64,000 bases of DNA. It comes from Haliotis asinina. Lineage: Eukaryota > Mollusca > Gastropoda > Lepetellida > Haliotidae. Below the pieces are notes generated by a model. That model was not told where the DNA came from and made no database searches. It was given only the letters and a program-made list of their open reading frames with translations. The DNA lies in the NCBI RefSeq assembly GCF_037392515.1, contig NC_090288.1, positions 3,961,501-4,025,500 on the forward strand, given 5' to 3'. The position numbers and the translations under genes were made by a program. Every line of letters begins with the position of its first letter. Position 1 is the first letter of the stretch. Shown here piece by piece: positions 1 through 14,317 of the stretch.

Positions 1-2740
1 TAAATGAAATGCCATTTCTAGTGTTCTGATTTTGCCTTTCAATAGCATTATTGTCTTTGCCATTTACATGACAAATGAGGGATAATCCTTCCACTGCCTC
101 AACGAGTAAGCTTTTGAACAAACATAAATAAAAAAAATACCACTTAAAGGGCAACTTTACGTAGTAATAAGTTAACTGGAAAGTCCAGTTTCCAACTATA
201 GCGCAATCTTCTTGCCTCGGTGTGTACCCCAACCAGAGCCAGTTACAAGTTTCCTTTCAGTGTCTACCTGTTAGGTATTACGACCGCGTCTCTTGCTACA
301 TTTACCTCAAACAGAAAGGCGTCGCATCTAACAGATATGTTTTCTTGAAATGTTTCACATTTCTTCAGCACCTCCGTTATAACATAAGAAATATTTACAA
401 ACTATTTCCCGACTTCCAGGTTGAGGTAAACGTACTTTGAATTCGACCAAAATATGAAAGTGAGTTTATAACCCGAATGTTGGCGTTTGGATTTTGATTG
501 GACTATGCACAAACACGAGCTAAAATTGAACTAAAGGCCAGTTCGACATTAACTGCAATATTTGAGCCCGTTAAAGCCCTTACCTCGGAGAAGGTGATCG
601 AAGGGTAATTCCTCTGCTCAGTCTTAATGAGGATGTGGGTTTGTGTGTCGTTAGTAGAGGTCTTAGTAGAAATCAAATTAAATTTTATTGAGGCGAATTT
701 CTTAGTACGTCTGGTTAATCCACACAATCACTGTAAAAGTGTCAAGAATGTGGTTGTAAATATTCTTAAAATGTAATCAGCTATGTAACATCGGAATCAG
801 TGCAAATTTGCGATGGTGTAATCTCATCTACAACACATTGATCCATTTCTCGCTCTCATTTCACATTGTAGAAATGGTTGGTTGTTCAGCAACTGCGCGA
901 ATAATTCGACAAGTGTGTCCAGTTTTTGCATCAACATAAGTCAAGACATTAACATGTCATGACATGCTGGTATTTGTCGACGTCCTGAGGAGAACTTGAT
1001 AGGTCTTAAAAGGTTCAATTATGAAGTGTTTCATGTTACATTATATCTCTTAATTTGTGAACTTTACAATACAGGAACATCAGTGATAGGATGTTCCTGT
1101 ATTACGTTCACTCTAATAGCCTTAACCACCATACCCTAAGCCTCGAGTATCATGTCCTGGGCACCTAAATAATGTCATATTTTATGTGGGTTCGGATGTT
1201 AAGCATAGGGCTTAACTGACGATCACATCAGTCAGAAGTGATCCTTGGTATTAATTATGTCACACTAAGCACATTACGTTTGATCTAGATACTCTCCTAT
1301 ATAAATATTATAATTGTCTTTCTCGCTATCTTCAGCAATCCATGTTTCTCATAACAGGCGACTGACAGGGTTAGATGGTTATGCTCGATGACACATGTTA
1401 TCCTGAAGCACCCGTCATTCAAACTACTGTAATCTCTACTTCACAACTAAGGGCACCTATTCAGCAAATGTTGAGCTGCATAAACTGCGACAAGTTATCT
1501 CCAGTATTTTGCAGATATTGCAGAATACAGTCGCAGCTAACCAAAATGGTATAGTCTGCCATTCGCACCAACGACCAATGATGTTCGCAAACATCGTTTG
1601 GATAGAGCTAACTAAAACATTTAAAGGGGCTTCACAAGCTCTTAATGAAGGGGCGATCCCTTCGCAGAGTCGTTAGACACATTTATGTATAGACAGCTAG
1701 ATTCATTCCAGTACTTAGTTCTGGAATGAGTGTTGCGTTTATAACAGTCTTTTAAATATTTCTTTGGAAGACGGGCATGATAAATATCAATGCTGCTTGA
1801 GACGGAATTAAATCAATTTGATCAATGACGGGAGTTAGATTGCTCAAAGATCATGAATGGATTGATTGTGTTTGTGTTAGAAATTGGAACTGTTTACTTT
1901 GCATTGTCACTCTTCTGATTATCCACAGTTGGAAAAACAAAAACAAAACAAAAAACAAAAATAAAAAACCCACTGATACGACTAGAGAACGCGGAAGATG
2001 AGGGTGGGCTGTAGTTTAACGTGTCAGCTTTGTGCCGCTTCCCTTTGGTGAGAACAGTGGCTTCAACGGAGGAGTAATTGAGTACGTTAGGAATCCATTG
2101 CAGTCAATCTGTTTCGTATATTAAGGCATTTTATGATGTAAAACGGTTAAATGAAAGCGCTATCCATCACTGATACCAGTGCAGACAAAAATGGCTTTCT
2201 TATCAGAAGAACGACTCTTTGCAATAAAAGATCACATACTCTCTGTCATACAAACAGATTGCTTTTTCAAGTGGCATAGAGCATTAATCATCACCGTTAG
2301 AGCATAATCTACTGCCTGACTAAATGAGGAGAAGAAGCGCATGAAACAGTTTATTTTGAAGAAAACTACTGGCATGAATCTGCAACTTTGATGGGAATTA
2401 ATGTTTCAGCCATTTTTCATCCTTGTGACATGTGACAAGGACGCAAGTAATGTGCTTCTGGAAAAGAACAGTTCAAACGTACCCAATTCTCGAACAACAG
2501 ATTTCTTATCTGAACCTGACTGAACCTTTTTTTTAAGATTTTCATTATTGTTTGCCTTTTGTATCTATTGGAAGCAGATTGTGATATTTCATTTGAAAAA
2601 AACTTGCCACGATGAAGTTCTAAATAGAAAAGGTAAACTGTGCTATTTTCAAAGAAGATTAACCGTTGATATATACACGTGGCACTGCTATTCATAGTGG
2701 AACAACGTCACAGGTGCAACATGTGGATAGTCCACGAGGC
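1..2740. other. Intergenic region, no gene recognised
   Basis: AT-rich sequence with only short open frames that show no family motif, no convincing exon structure and no long repeat I could classify. The only structured piece is the small hairpin at 1068-1103. I see nothing else in this stretch. Confidence 0.6.
1068..1103. repeat. Perfect 14-bp stem hairpin
   Basis: The two arms 1068-1081 (AATACAGGAACATC) and 1090-1103 are exact reverse complements around an 8-bp loop. There is no U-run or neighbouring gene to make it a terminator. It may be the remnant of a tiny foldback repeat or chance. Confidence 0.6.
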
Positions 2741-2748
2741 ATATTTTT

Positions 2749-3012
2749 CAACTTGTCGTAAGAGGCGACTAAGGGGATCGGGTGATCAGACTCGCTAACT
2801 AGGTTGGGACCTGTCATCGTATTCCCATAGCGTAGATGATGTTCATGCTGTTGATCACTGGATTGTCTGGTCCAGACTCAGTTATGTACAGACTATTTAG
2901 TAGTTATTGAATGCAATTGTTAAAATTCCAATAACGTAGATGATGTTCATGCTGTCGATCACTGGATTGTCTGGTCCAGACTCAGTTATGTACAGACTCT
3001 TTACTAGTTATT
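2749..3012 (-). repeat. SINE-like dispersed repeat, minus strand, with partial 104-bp tandem duplication
   Basis: On the minus strand this contains the landmarks of the dispersed family seen elsewhere in the window: the segment with 'ctggaccagacaatccagtg', the 'atgaacatcat' piece and the 'gtcgcctcttacgacaag' end. The half from about 2831 to 2934 is repeated immediately, starting again at 2935 (same 'cgtagatgatgttcatgctg' start), so the head half is present twice 104 bp apart. The head end beyond 'gtctgtacataac' is missing in both. It is a truncated, old copy. Confidence 0.7.
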
Positions 3013-3169
3013 GAATGCAAATGTTTATTAAATCAGCCTGCTTTGTTGTTTGTTGGTTGTACACCGAGTTCTACAGACGGATTCCCATAACTTCTAGTTT
3101 CAACGTAGGAATTAACATAAATCACTAGATGTTTTTGTTTGGGTTTTTTTGTTTCATGTTTTTTTGCGA

Positions 3170-5605
3170 GTAGTTGGTCAAGCTAAAATATGTCCTTTCG
3201 ATTTAGACTCTGTCTACGGGTAAGAAACATTATAGTCTCTAAGGGCATATGGTCATGTATTTTCAGAAAATGTCACGACGGTTCGTTGGACACGAAAAGC
3301 TGTTAGTGACCTATTCAGAGTCCAATAACACACCTCAAACATTTACTACATAATGAAACTCAAATCAGCATTCATTCCAACAAAATACCTGTCAGCTTTC
3401 ATTAAGGTTGACCTTTCATTACACTAACGCATACAACTGAGACGGCTAATTGCCCAATGATTTACCTTTGGTGGGCCAAGTGTCGGTTTTCATTACGGTT
3501 TACCTGTGAATATTTAGACAAAGGGATCATCATGAGCGGGCAAATATGTCTTTTCAACAATAGTTCAGTTACATCACGGCGTGAGTTATTACTCCGGAGA
3601 AAACGTTGGAAGTGATGCAGATTAAAGACGATGATCACTCTGAGCAAACGGGTAAAAAGACTCTAAAATTGGTTTCCAGCACGCCAGAGGAGCATTAATC
3701 TACACAGACCCGAATGTCATCGACAAAGTGGCATCTCGTGCAAACCATATCAATAAATAGAAGCTATTTTGTTCACGACTTTGGTCATGTTTTGTGACTT
3801 GAATGAGAGTCCTAAAGCTCTTGAACTGCCATTGCTTGGTGATAAAATGATGATGGAAAAATTAAACAATGGACTATGACGTGTGAAGAAAGTAAGAGGT
3901 GGTGCTGAATTTGCAGAGATTGATACCTTTTCCTTTCTCGTTCTTCTGTTCCAGTTATTTGCCACTGAACTTGGCCATCTGCCGTCGTAACTAAACCTTA
4001 TCAGCACTGCAGATAACAGCACACACAAACAAAAGCTTTCTACTTTCCTGAAAATGAATGTGTTAATTTTGAGTTGGAAATTGCAACGGTTCTGAGTTAC
4101 ATTGAAGTAGAAACTAACTTAGGCTACACGCTTCTAGTCTCAGGTCTGCCGCCTATATGCCACTCCCGAGGGTGTGAATTACTGTAAGTAACTCGTTAAA
4201 AACAGTGAGTCACCTCAACCCAGACAGAAGAAAAGTACCCGTGTCATCAACTGGCAAACGTGTGCTATACATGAGTCAAACAAAGTCTATTTCCCCATAA
4301 ACTGCTAAATACGTGCGTAGGTAAAATTACAAGCCCAATCCCTATCTCAGTAACCTCACAGCGGAAATTGTCTCCAATTCTGTTATGTCTGCAACTATGT
4401 CTACAAACATAAATGTTTTAAGAAGCCTAAAGGCCATGTTAACGAGGAACAAGAATGAGATCTTCACCCAAGTTCTCTATTTAGAACTGGCCAATACCTG
4501 GCATTAGTTTTTCATTATAATCTGCTTCCTGGCAATGTGCAAAATATGTTGGTGTGTATGTACTGATGTAAGGTAACTTATAAAATTATATTCCTTATTT
4601 ATGACAAGCCTAATTTCGTTCCATTTCCTATTTCAGTTCTGAACAACAAGACACGTAATACCTTTCATCTCAGTATATCTGTCCATAACCCTTCGTTCGC
4701 CCACTATATGCATTTGTATTAATAAATTCGATAATAATTACACACTGGGGATTCTTATTTCTTTTATTCCAATCATGGGTTAATTTCTGCATCCCAGATT
4801 GAGGTCTATTTTATGCATCTTTCACAATCTGACGCGAATACCACTTCGATGTAAGAGACGGCTGTGGGGAAGCCTATGTGTCAACGTGTAACACCTTCAC
4901 GCCAAAGGAATAGATGTCCATGTCAGGTTTCCCGCATAATGATATGGCTGGAATATAAAAGCATCATAAAACAGTTCTCACTCGATATCAATAGATTTTG
5001 CTTTGCAATTTTAAGGTTTGATTGACGAGAAAAGGGAGCGATACTCTATTTTTTAAAAAACGAGGGACAGCTGATCTAAATATCAACAAAGAAAGAAGTC
5101 TAACCTGTATTTCCGGTATGCAAAGTGTACTATGTAAATCAACCACGTCAAAAGTTTGAGATAAGTAAGGTCACTTAAGGTGTGACATCAAGAGATCTAA
5201 AGACTGCTCATTGATCTGCTAAACAGTGTTCGTTGCAGTGGAACTTCCTAGGGGAGACAGCTAAGGGTGTGAACTAAAGCTGTTTGGACCTTAGCGAACC
5301 GAGAACGTGCTCAAGTACCAAAGGGATAATTAAATACGACATTCAAAACCTGTTTTGATGATGAATATATTTTTACAGAAGGATGCATCTACCCCAGTGG
5401 TGAATACAGAAATGTTATTATGACTGCATTGCCGTCACATACATATCTCACCATACCCTTACAGGCAATATCAACACATCGATATGATACAGACTTAAAC
5501 TCTATGCAGGTATATTTGTTTATAGAACGACATGGATGAAGAAACGTTCCCTCAATTATTATGTTGAGGCGTTTATGTGCCGAGAATCATATTCATTTTT
5601 GTCAA
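3170..5605. repeat. Paralogous block P1 (diverged copy of 8976-11662)
   Basis: Colinear similarity to P2 is visible at several anchors: 3190-3330 with 8990-9135, 3365-3490 with 9200-9350, 3540-3760 with 9775-10000, 4120-4230 with 10700-10810, 4470-4660 with 11080-11270, and 5450-5560 with 11500-11620. Shared words include 'tccaataacaca', 'catctcgtgcaaaccatat' and 'tctatttagaac'. Indels of all sizes and stop codons in every frame argue against a coding sequence. No transposon ends are recognised, so this looks like an old tandem segmental duplication with a period of about 6 kb. Confidence 0.65.
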
Positions 5606-8326
5606 GCCTCAAAGACATTAAAGGGGAACTGAAATGTGGTTTGTGATAACATTAATGTTATATGTTATAGACAGCCTTTTCTTTGATCTAACAAAGACAA
5701 CTCAAAAGTTTGTCATGGATGAACAAGGTTCCTAGTTTAGAAACCCAATATTCTGGCATGCACAATGATTAACTTCCCCGGGTGAAGAAAATCTATATCC
5801 GTTCTACCCGACAATGACACTGATTGCTTCACACCCAGACAGTAAGCTTACCACCGGAATGGCTAAGTTCCTCTTGCCGATATGCATAAACATAATATCG
5901 CTTGTCACGTCAGATATAAATGCTGACGTAACAGATATAACTGCGAGAACCTAAGTTGTCTAAGCAGTACTCAGTGCACTGATGTGCATTCCGGGAAGTG
6001 CTGTGTAGGAGCTTCACATAGTGATTGATGAGATAAAACTCCCTACTTCTGGTGGCACTGACTCCTCCCACGCACTTCTGAATCCTCCCACGCAAAAATG
6101 AGCATGAATATCATTCGTTTTTCAAATAAGATGGCGTCTGATGGCAAGGAGGCAATTATGTTCAAATGTTTTTTGAACAAAATGGTTGAGATTTAGAACG
6201 ACAAAGCACATATGATTTTGAAGTGAAAAGAAAAATTGATCAATACGGTGCATTAAACTTCGGTTAGAAGGTTATATTTCACACTCTCAAAATTGCACCA
6301 ACGAATGAACCAGTGAATGAAATTTGTTTCGGGTGATTTTTATGATGTACTCTGACCTTAAGACTACTAACAAAACGGTGCGCTGATTAGATGCCATCCT
6401 TTCCCTTAAATACACAAGATATCCATAAATATTTCACTCAACACAACTTAAAATGTAGTGACATCCTCTTAACTCTGAACAACCTTAAAATGATGTGTTC
6501 TTGTCTTTACCTTTGAGAATCTTTTTGGTGTAGTCAAAGGAAACATCATATTATTATATTTCAGATGCACGTAAATATATTCATCATCCAAAACACGAGT
6601 TTAAGGTATTGGCATTAAACTGATTTTTAGTCAGAATCGTGTGACAGTTTAATCAGAAAAATCTGAAATCCGAGGGTTACATACTGCACGTGATACCTGT
6701 TACACCAAGGGTATCCCTATAAGGGGCATGAAAACAAGTAGTATAGAACTCTATTGTTCAACACAGAAGAGAAACAATTACAAGTGAAAAAGAAAATTGC
6801 ACCTGAGATGGGTCGAAGATGGCAAAAGTCTTCAAAACACTATTCCAAAAGCATGATTTAGCCGTTTGACAAACACATTGATTACTATGTATCGGGTACA
6901 GTGGCCCTAGAAAACTGTAACAGTGTGGAGATGCATACCCAAGGTTTGAAAGCTGTCATTCTAGATTTGAATACTTTACTAATTTCTTGATACACCGGTA
7001 CCGTTTATACTCGTGATCGTGGATATCAACTCCGACTTGCGTTACGTCTGGTGTCGTATGTTTCAGTTGGTATTCAATAAAAACGGGCTATTAATCTCAA
7101 AGTAATAAATGTATTTATTTATAATATCATATCTGATATCCGTGAATGTAAAATAGTTTCATTAAATCTCTCCGACTTCAATGGTCTCTGATGACACGTA
7201 AGAACACTTGTTGACTACGTCTTTCCAGAAACTCTGGAGTTTACAATCACAGTAGATTCAAGGTTTTTTTTACAGATAATTGGCATTTCCACAATGAGAC
7301 ATGGTAATAAGCACATAAGTAATGACCAAAATGATTCTGACACATTCGGGCATGTTAACATTGACCTCACACCATTACCATGGCCATATAGACTATTCTG
7401 AGATCACGATAAGACGTCCCTGTAAAGTTATCTGACTATCAGTCGAAATGGTCAGGCCGGCAGCTGATATATGCATTACGAAATAAACACTGGGGCATAA
7501 AAAGCAATACAAAGTTAGAAATGAGTATGAGATTAGTTTCACTCAATAAAAATGGAGTGTCTCTAACATGATCACACGGGAAAAGGAAATCAGGACCCAT
7601 CATCTTTGTAGATCCATTCAATAATAGGAAGAAGTTCGCTTGGAAGGTTGATTTCGTTTGTCAGAGTATGGAATGTTTCGTCCGTTATGAATTGTTTTAT
7701 GGCCTCGCTCATGTCACTGTCGTCTTGACGGTATTTTGGGGACCTGTTGATCAGTAGTTTACCTTTTACGCCTGGTGTAATATGTTTTGGTACAGGATTG
7801 ACACCAGTTGTTCTCTGGAGATTGTTTTTTGACGGTTGTTAATGTGATTGTATATGAGAACACGAGACGGGTATTATTTAAGCATAACGACTGTTCACGT
7901 CCCATTCAAAGGTCCAGGGTACCATGTCGTCTTTGTATCCATAAATTGAATTCATGTAACTAGACATTTCTTGAGAATTCAAAGGGAAAACCAATTGCAG
8001 AACGATAGTTCCAAAACATCAATGGACCTTTAAAGTTGATAATGCTCCAAAGGGTGAAAACACTCGGTCCTTAATTTCTGTCTTTTTTAATAAATTATCT
8101 GGTTAGGAACAGAGGGAAAACAGATAAGTGCTTATCAGAATTATTGGCATTAAAGTTTCTCTGTGAATGTGACTTTTAGTTCCAAAGAACCGACAGATTT
8201 ATTTTTTCGGCATTAAACTGCCAAATCGACCTCAAGAAGCACACTATGAATCAGACAACTCTAAGATCTCTTGAATGGATGGATCATGTACCTGTTAGTA
8301 ATCAACACCGTTCACCATTCATCTGA
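5606..8326. other. Intergenic region, no gene recognised
   Basis: AT-rich sequence with short open frames only. No repeat family, RNA gene or protein motif was recognised. Confidence 0.55.
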
Positions 8327-8458
8327 ATCACAATTGCGTAGATTGATGTTCATGCTGTTGACCCCTGAATCGTTTGGACTCGGATATTTACAGATCGCCG
8401 CCATATAACTGGAATATTGTGGTGTAAAACAAAATTCACCCACTAACTCACTCATCGG
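8327..8458 (-). repeat. SINE-like dispersed repeat head, minus strand
   Basis: Read on the minus strand, this begins with 'gatgagtgagttagtgggtg' and passes through the 'ggcggcgatctgtaaatatc' segment to the 'atgaacatcaat' piece. This is the 5' half of the same family found at 14318 and 46871. The 3' half is absent. It is a diverged copy. Confidence 0.75.
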
Positions 8459-8975
8459 ATTTCCATAGCTCAGCGATCAACCGACACGATTGTACATGAA
8501 GGAAGGTGTGGTTGAATGGTAGTTTAAAGTGTCCGCGTTGAGTCACTTACAAATGACCACAAGGATAACATCAACAGAGGAGCCATTGGGGAAGCTTGGA
8601 GCCAGCAGCAGTCACTTTGCTTTCAGGTTTAAATGAAAGGGCAGTCCCTCCTTGATCGACTGTAGAGAGAGAACTGGGATATCTTTTGACGAGATGAACG
8701 ACACTTCAGACTAATAGTGTGGAAATCCATCAACAGTATATTTTATATTAGACGATCCTATTTAGTATATGCGTGGTCTGTTTTCGTCAGCGCCAGGAGA
8801 GATTACTTTTGTTGATTAAAGTTTGTTGATGACGTTTTCATATGTACATCACATTCACTGTAATGTATTCAATAGAAGATCATATTTGCCTTGTAATTAC
8901 TAATCTCTTGCCCTTGCAACTTATAACACAGTCGTCATAGGCTATCTGCGTTGAAAACAAGAGTTCCTTTCCTGA

Positions 8976-11662
8976 GGTAGCTGTGCTAAAGTATGTCCCT
9001 TTGAATTGAAGTCTGTCTACTGCTAAGGAACATTTAAGTCTGTAAGGGCTCATGCTCTTGCAGTTTCAGAAAATGTCAAGGAGTTTCGTTGTACACATAA
9101 AGCTGTTAGTTACATACTCGGAGTCCAATAACACAACCCAAAGGTCAGAGACGTACATCCAGCACATTTTAATTCCTGTCTAGTGGTTTACATTAACTAC
9201 ATAATCAAACACAGATCAGCATTCACTCCAACTAAATGGAAAGTTTCAGCAACGTCTGACCTTTCATTACGCCCACGCATACAACTGGAGCACCCAACGA
9301 TTTGCCTTTGCTGTGTTACCTGTCAGCTTTCATTAAGGTTTATCTATGGGTTTTGTGTGACGGCGGGGCATTTGTGAACCAGTGGCAGATAGTAAGTCTT
9401 TTGGTTAGCCATCTTGGGAAAGTGGTCACAATGAGAGCATAAACGAGTCTGTATCACCGCTTTCGAGAATATTTCAGTTACATGACGACATGACGTCTTG
9501 GAATAAAGAACGCTCCAGGTGGGACAGGTCTTAGACGTTTGTCACTCTGGGCAAAGAGGGATTAAGGAGACTCTGTAATTGGTTTTCGCTGGCTGCCCAA
9601 AAATCTTAGACTCTGAACTGCTTTCATAGAAAATGAGTGCCCCAAGCGCAAATACCTGACACACCTTATACGGTTATTATATGACTATGTAAAATTGCTA
9701 CCATCCTATTAATGTGTACTATATTTGCGTTTTGTACATGTATATGCCGGTGGGTGAATAACAAATTTTGAAAAGAGTCTGTATCAACGCTTTCGACAGT
9801 ATTTCCGTTACATCACGGCGTGACATTTTAGGAAAACAAACGAAGTAGGTGATGCAGTCCTTAGACGATTATCACTCTGGGCAAACGAGGATTAGAAAGA
9901 CTATGTAAATGGTCGCAGGCACGCCAGACGGATATCAATCTACACAGTACCCCAGGTAAGCATGTCATCGATAAACAACTATCTCGTGCAAACCATATAA
10001 TTAAATACAATATGTGTTGGTCCTTTCTAAGGCGCTGATTTTGAACACAGAACTCCAGTAAGCACTGGGGGTTGTTTCAGTTTCTGAGCTGGTTGTGTGT
10101 CGTAAAGCTATAAACTGTTGGACTGACATAGGCTTTATGTGGGTGACTGTCATGGAACACTGATGATCAAACATAAAACATTCAGGGCTTGAATTTTGTT
10201 TTTAAAACGCTTTAACCCAGTAAAGTCCCTGATTACTAGCGATTCACCCTAACAAGGCCCTATATCTACCAACAATTGTTTTAAAAGTTTTTCCTTTACA
10301 GGAAACTAATACGTGCTAAACATACCTTGCGGTTACAGTAGGTGTTAATCTCCAAAAATCAAACTTAGCCCAATGCAACGATGGAACTAAGAGCTGAAAA
10401 GTCTCCAAACTGCCTCCTTTAATCTGATGAGTGTTGACCTAACACCAAGATGTGGTACTCGAGTATATTCGTACAGATGTTAACAAAGTTAGCTATGTGT
10501 TTTGTTCTCGTTTCCATGTACATGTTATATCCATCTTCACCAGTCTCTGGACATGCTCCCCACTTTTGACTACAGCACCTCAAATAACTAAGTTCCCTTC
10601 GTCGTACCATTTTTGATTGCATTGTTTCATTAAAATGTATGTGCTGATTCCGAGTTAAAAACCACAAAATAGTTGCAAGTAACTATGAAGCAGAGGCGAA
10701 GTGAGACTATCTGCTTCTGGTCTAAGCTTTGTCTCTACTCTTAAGGGCGCGAATTACTATAAGTATCTTGTAACAGCATTGTGTCACCTCCACCCAGACG
10801 GACGAGAAGCAACACACGTATGATAAATAGATTAACCTGTGTGACATCCTTAGGTAAAAGTAAAATCTGTGTTCCTACAGAAGGCCCAAATGCATACATA
10901 GGACAAATTTCAGCTACTATTTATGTAAAGAAAGACTTAAATCCTCGGATATTGCATGTTTCATCCTCGGATATTGTTTCTAATGTCTGCAACCTGTCAA
11001 CAAACGGAGATGATTAAAGGATCCTAAATGCCAGATTAAGGAGGAACGATTATCAGTAATACGATGTTCACTCAAGTTTTCTATTTAGAACCAATCAGTA
11101 CCCACCATTAGTTGGGCCCTATCCTCTGCTTTCTGGCAATGTACGAAATATGTTAGTGTACGGGCACTGCTATACAGTTAACTTACAAAACTATATTCCT
11201 TGCGTATACCTTATGGCAAAGTTAACGTCCCTTTTCCTTCATATTTCAGTACTGAATAGAAAGATATACAATGCCTATTCAAATATATTCCTGTATCTTC
11301 TTTGCACACCATCTGTGTTGGTGTCGGCATTCAGAACTTTCGTGTTAATAAAACAGATAGGCCCAACATCTCAATAGTAGGCCATTATCTTAGAGCTCTA
11401 AGTGTCAAGTAATGTTGCTTGAACCTTAATGAGCCAACGTATTAAGTGCAAAATAACTAGGTATGATATTTTAGACATGTCTTTTTGTGCTTACCTTACC
11501 ATATCCATACAGGCAATAATATTAATACCCGGATAGGACGCACAGAATACTCATAATTTATGCATTTATGTTAAGAAAATGCTGTGGATGACGAGAAGTA
11601 CCTCGTGCGCTGTGTTAATGTGCTGAGAGTCAGTACACTTGGATTCATTGCGTTCTTTTTGT
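8976..11662. repeat. Paralogous block P2, with an internal duplication
   Basis: This is the partner of block P1 at 3170-5605 in the same orientation. It differs by carrying its middle part twice: the segment starting 'gagtctgtatcaccgctttc' at 9445 recurs at 9775 ('gagtctgtatcaacgctttc'), about 330 bp later, while P1 has it once. No coding potential is conserved between the copies. Confidence 0.6.
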
Positions 11663-12569
11663 TCCAACGATTATTACAATCTTCTATTGCTTGTCCACCA
11701 TGTCAGTGATAGGAAACACGTTGAACAGTGAGTAAATCATATTAATGTAATAACCGCCCTTGAAAGGATGCTCATTTGTCTGCAACACCGTTTGAGCTGT
11801 TCAAGAGTAGCAGTACATTTTTTTCCAACAGTATTCCTCAACACTGACATCCTACAAACAATGTTATCAATACTGGCTTAGATGTATACGCTTCCATTGT
11901 TAAAAGACATTGTAGCTCGCTAGTTTGTACCAGGGGATGTTCATAGTATGAAACAGACACGTCATCTTAAATAATGAGCATCCTCAGAATGTTTGGTGGA
12001 AAGTTATCTTTTATAATGACTTAACTTAGGCTTTGACTGACAATGTCCGTGGATTTGCATTATAACCTACATGTTCTTCAGCACTTAAGCATCAGAGACA
12101 TAGACGCATTAATGTTGAGCTAATGGTATGTTGAAGTGATTAGGAAATCAACGATTACAGCATTTACTTAATGTCTATTTGACTTTGATTTGCCTGTTTG
12201 AATTTCTTTGTTTCTTCCCATGACATGCAGGCTGCCCTCTATGTGACATTGCTTCTTTGATTCATTAATCTGTGATGATAGTAGTGATCGGGGTTTGAGT
12301 CCTAAGCAATAGGAATAACTACAAATGAAAACGGTTGAGGGATGTCTTTCAGGCGGTTAATATTGTGATTGTTTCTGTGAGTAAACATTGGGAAGGCACT
12401 GCGGACGCATAACGACAGCCCATTTCACGTTCACAGCTGAAGGAAACTGTGTCTCAGTTGTATTCATGAAATTGGAGTTGTATATTCAACAAATAAACAC
12501 CACCATTTGTAGAGAATTCAAACGAACCACCACTTCGTCCGCAATAGTTCCCAAAATCAATAACCCTCA
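11663..12569. other. Intergenic region, no gene recognised
   Basis: No motif, repeat family or conserved open frame was recognised here. Confidence 0.5.
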
Positions 12570-14300
12570 ATAGTCAGTATTCTCCCAGTTTGCAATTGTA
12601 CCATGTTTACTCGTGTTCCATTTTGTCTGAAGGATGAAAAACAACAGATTGTTTCATTTCCGTTTTAGCATTTTGAAAGAGAATGTGAATGTATGCCTGC
12701 TAAGGAGTGGGGGGCGAATTCAGCTGAGTGTGTACTTGGAAGAAAAGTTTCTTCTGTAAATGTCACTTGTAGTCTAAAAAACATCGACAAAAATGGTTTC
12801 TAAACATTAAGATGTCAGGCCACGATATCGCAATTGTGTAGTGTGTCACAATCTGAAACTCCGCGTTTGACGAACTCCTTTAGCATATATCTATGCGGGG
12901 TTCCCTTGGTGTTCCAGCTCGACATTTGTACAGTGTTAGTCAAATGATGTCAAATGATTTTCTTCATTGGTGAAATGGTTAAAGCCATGAATGTACATAT
13001 GTTGCACAATAAATATTCAATCTTGTCGGTTTGAAATTAAAGAGAAGAAGAAGACATGCGCTGAAGGAGGTTGTGAGTAAAGGTTTACGTAGAAATAGTT
13101 CAGCTAGTTCTTAAATTCTCAAGTGTGGATATGTCGATTAATGTAGAGCTAGCAACCGATGCTAGTGAAAAAAAAGGTCCTTAAGACGCAGGTACTTCAT
13201 GTCGACAACAATTCTGGCATTTATTGTGAGGAAAACACGATACCCGATAGTCTCAAGAGAATTACGTAGAGTCACACTCTTTCAAATATATATTCTCGGA
13301 GACACACCTATGTTCGCAGTTGTTTTGTTGCGAACTGTCAGCATTTGGAGGGGATTAAGGATACCTTGCTGTCATATAGAAAACATATACTCATCTTAAT
13401 GCCACCACAAGAGTATTTACTTATGCAAACGCGCCAGTGGTTTCCACGAAACCCCACAAAATGGCACGGCCGTGGTGTCAATACTGCTGCCGTCATTTGG
13501 AAACATCTCTGATGGTTGCCGTGTGGAAGGAAAAGGAGTGTATGCCATGAACACACGAGCTCGTTTTCCTATTGTCGTTGTTGTTTTGTCTTTTATATTT
13601 TGTCTCCATAACCATGAAGCAGGAAACAAATGTACCAAACGCCCCCCTAGTATAGTGATATGCCTCAGTTGTTGGCAATATATAGCCTGTATTTACCTTG
13701 TATTGTCATCTATAGTTAACCTGTTTTAGATCTCATTACTAGTTTTAAATTCGAATCTGTGATAATCCAGTTATTTCCCTGTCCTTGAGTCAAAGGTTTT
13801 TACAATTAGCCATTAATAACTATGTATACTCATCAGCGGATGATTGACTTTCACAGCACTATTCACATTCGTGTATGATAAGTGCATATTTGTTTTTGAA
13901 ACAATTCGATTCAGTTCATATCCTCAAAACACATAAACCCTCCTTGGAATGTTAATAAGCCCAGGAATAATTCAAACGTGATGTCAGACCTAATCTACAT
14001 GAGGTTGCATATTGATAATGTGCTGTTCTGTGCTCACAGTGTTTATATGTAAAACAGTTTGCACTACCCTACACAACAAGGAAAATAGGCTCCTGGTCAT
14101 GAAAGTCCGATCGTTCATGATTCAACAGCTAAGAGCTGAGAAAACTGTTGAACAATATATCCCCAGTCGATAGGCACAACTGTCGAAATAGGTAACTCTC
14201 ATTCCAGTTAAGTGGGACAGCGTCACAAAAGGTGAGTGAACTATGTCAAACCTGCGGAGAGGATAAATATTCGAACTTAAAACAAGAAGTGCCATTTCAA
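12570..14300. repeat. Paralogous block X1 (direct copy of 50845-52090)
   Basis: Same-strand similarity to block X2. Anchors: 12575-12640 with 50900-50960, 12665-12770 with 50975-51060, 12815-12950 with 51090-51200, 13340-13400 with 51425-51485, 13860-13990 with 51655-51780, and 14010-14280 with 51840-52085. The similarity resumes after the retroelement insertion: 16490-16560, containing 'tatacgcgaaac', matches 52185-52245. The insertion therefore sits inside the block. Confidence 0.7.
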
Positions 14301-14317
14301 CATGGCCAGGAGAAAGG

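Noticed and set aside
1068..1103. Bacterial-type terminator or small RNA gene at the 14-bp hairpin
   Set aside because: The window is eukaryotic, no U-tract follows, and no transcription unit is adjacent.
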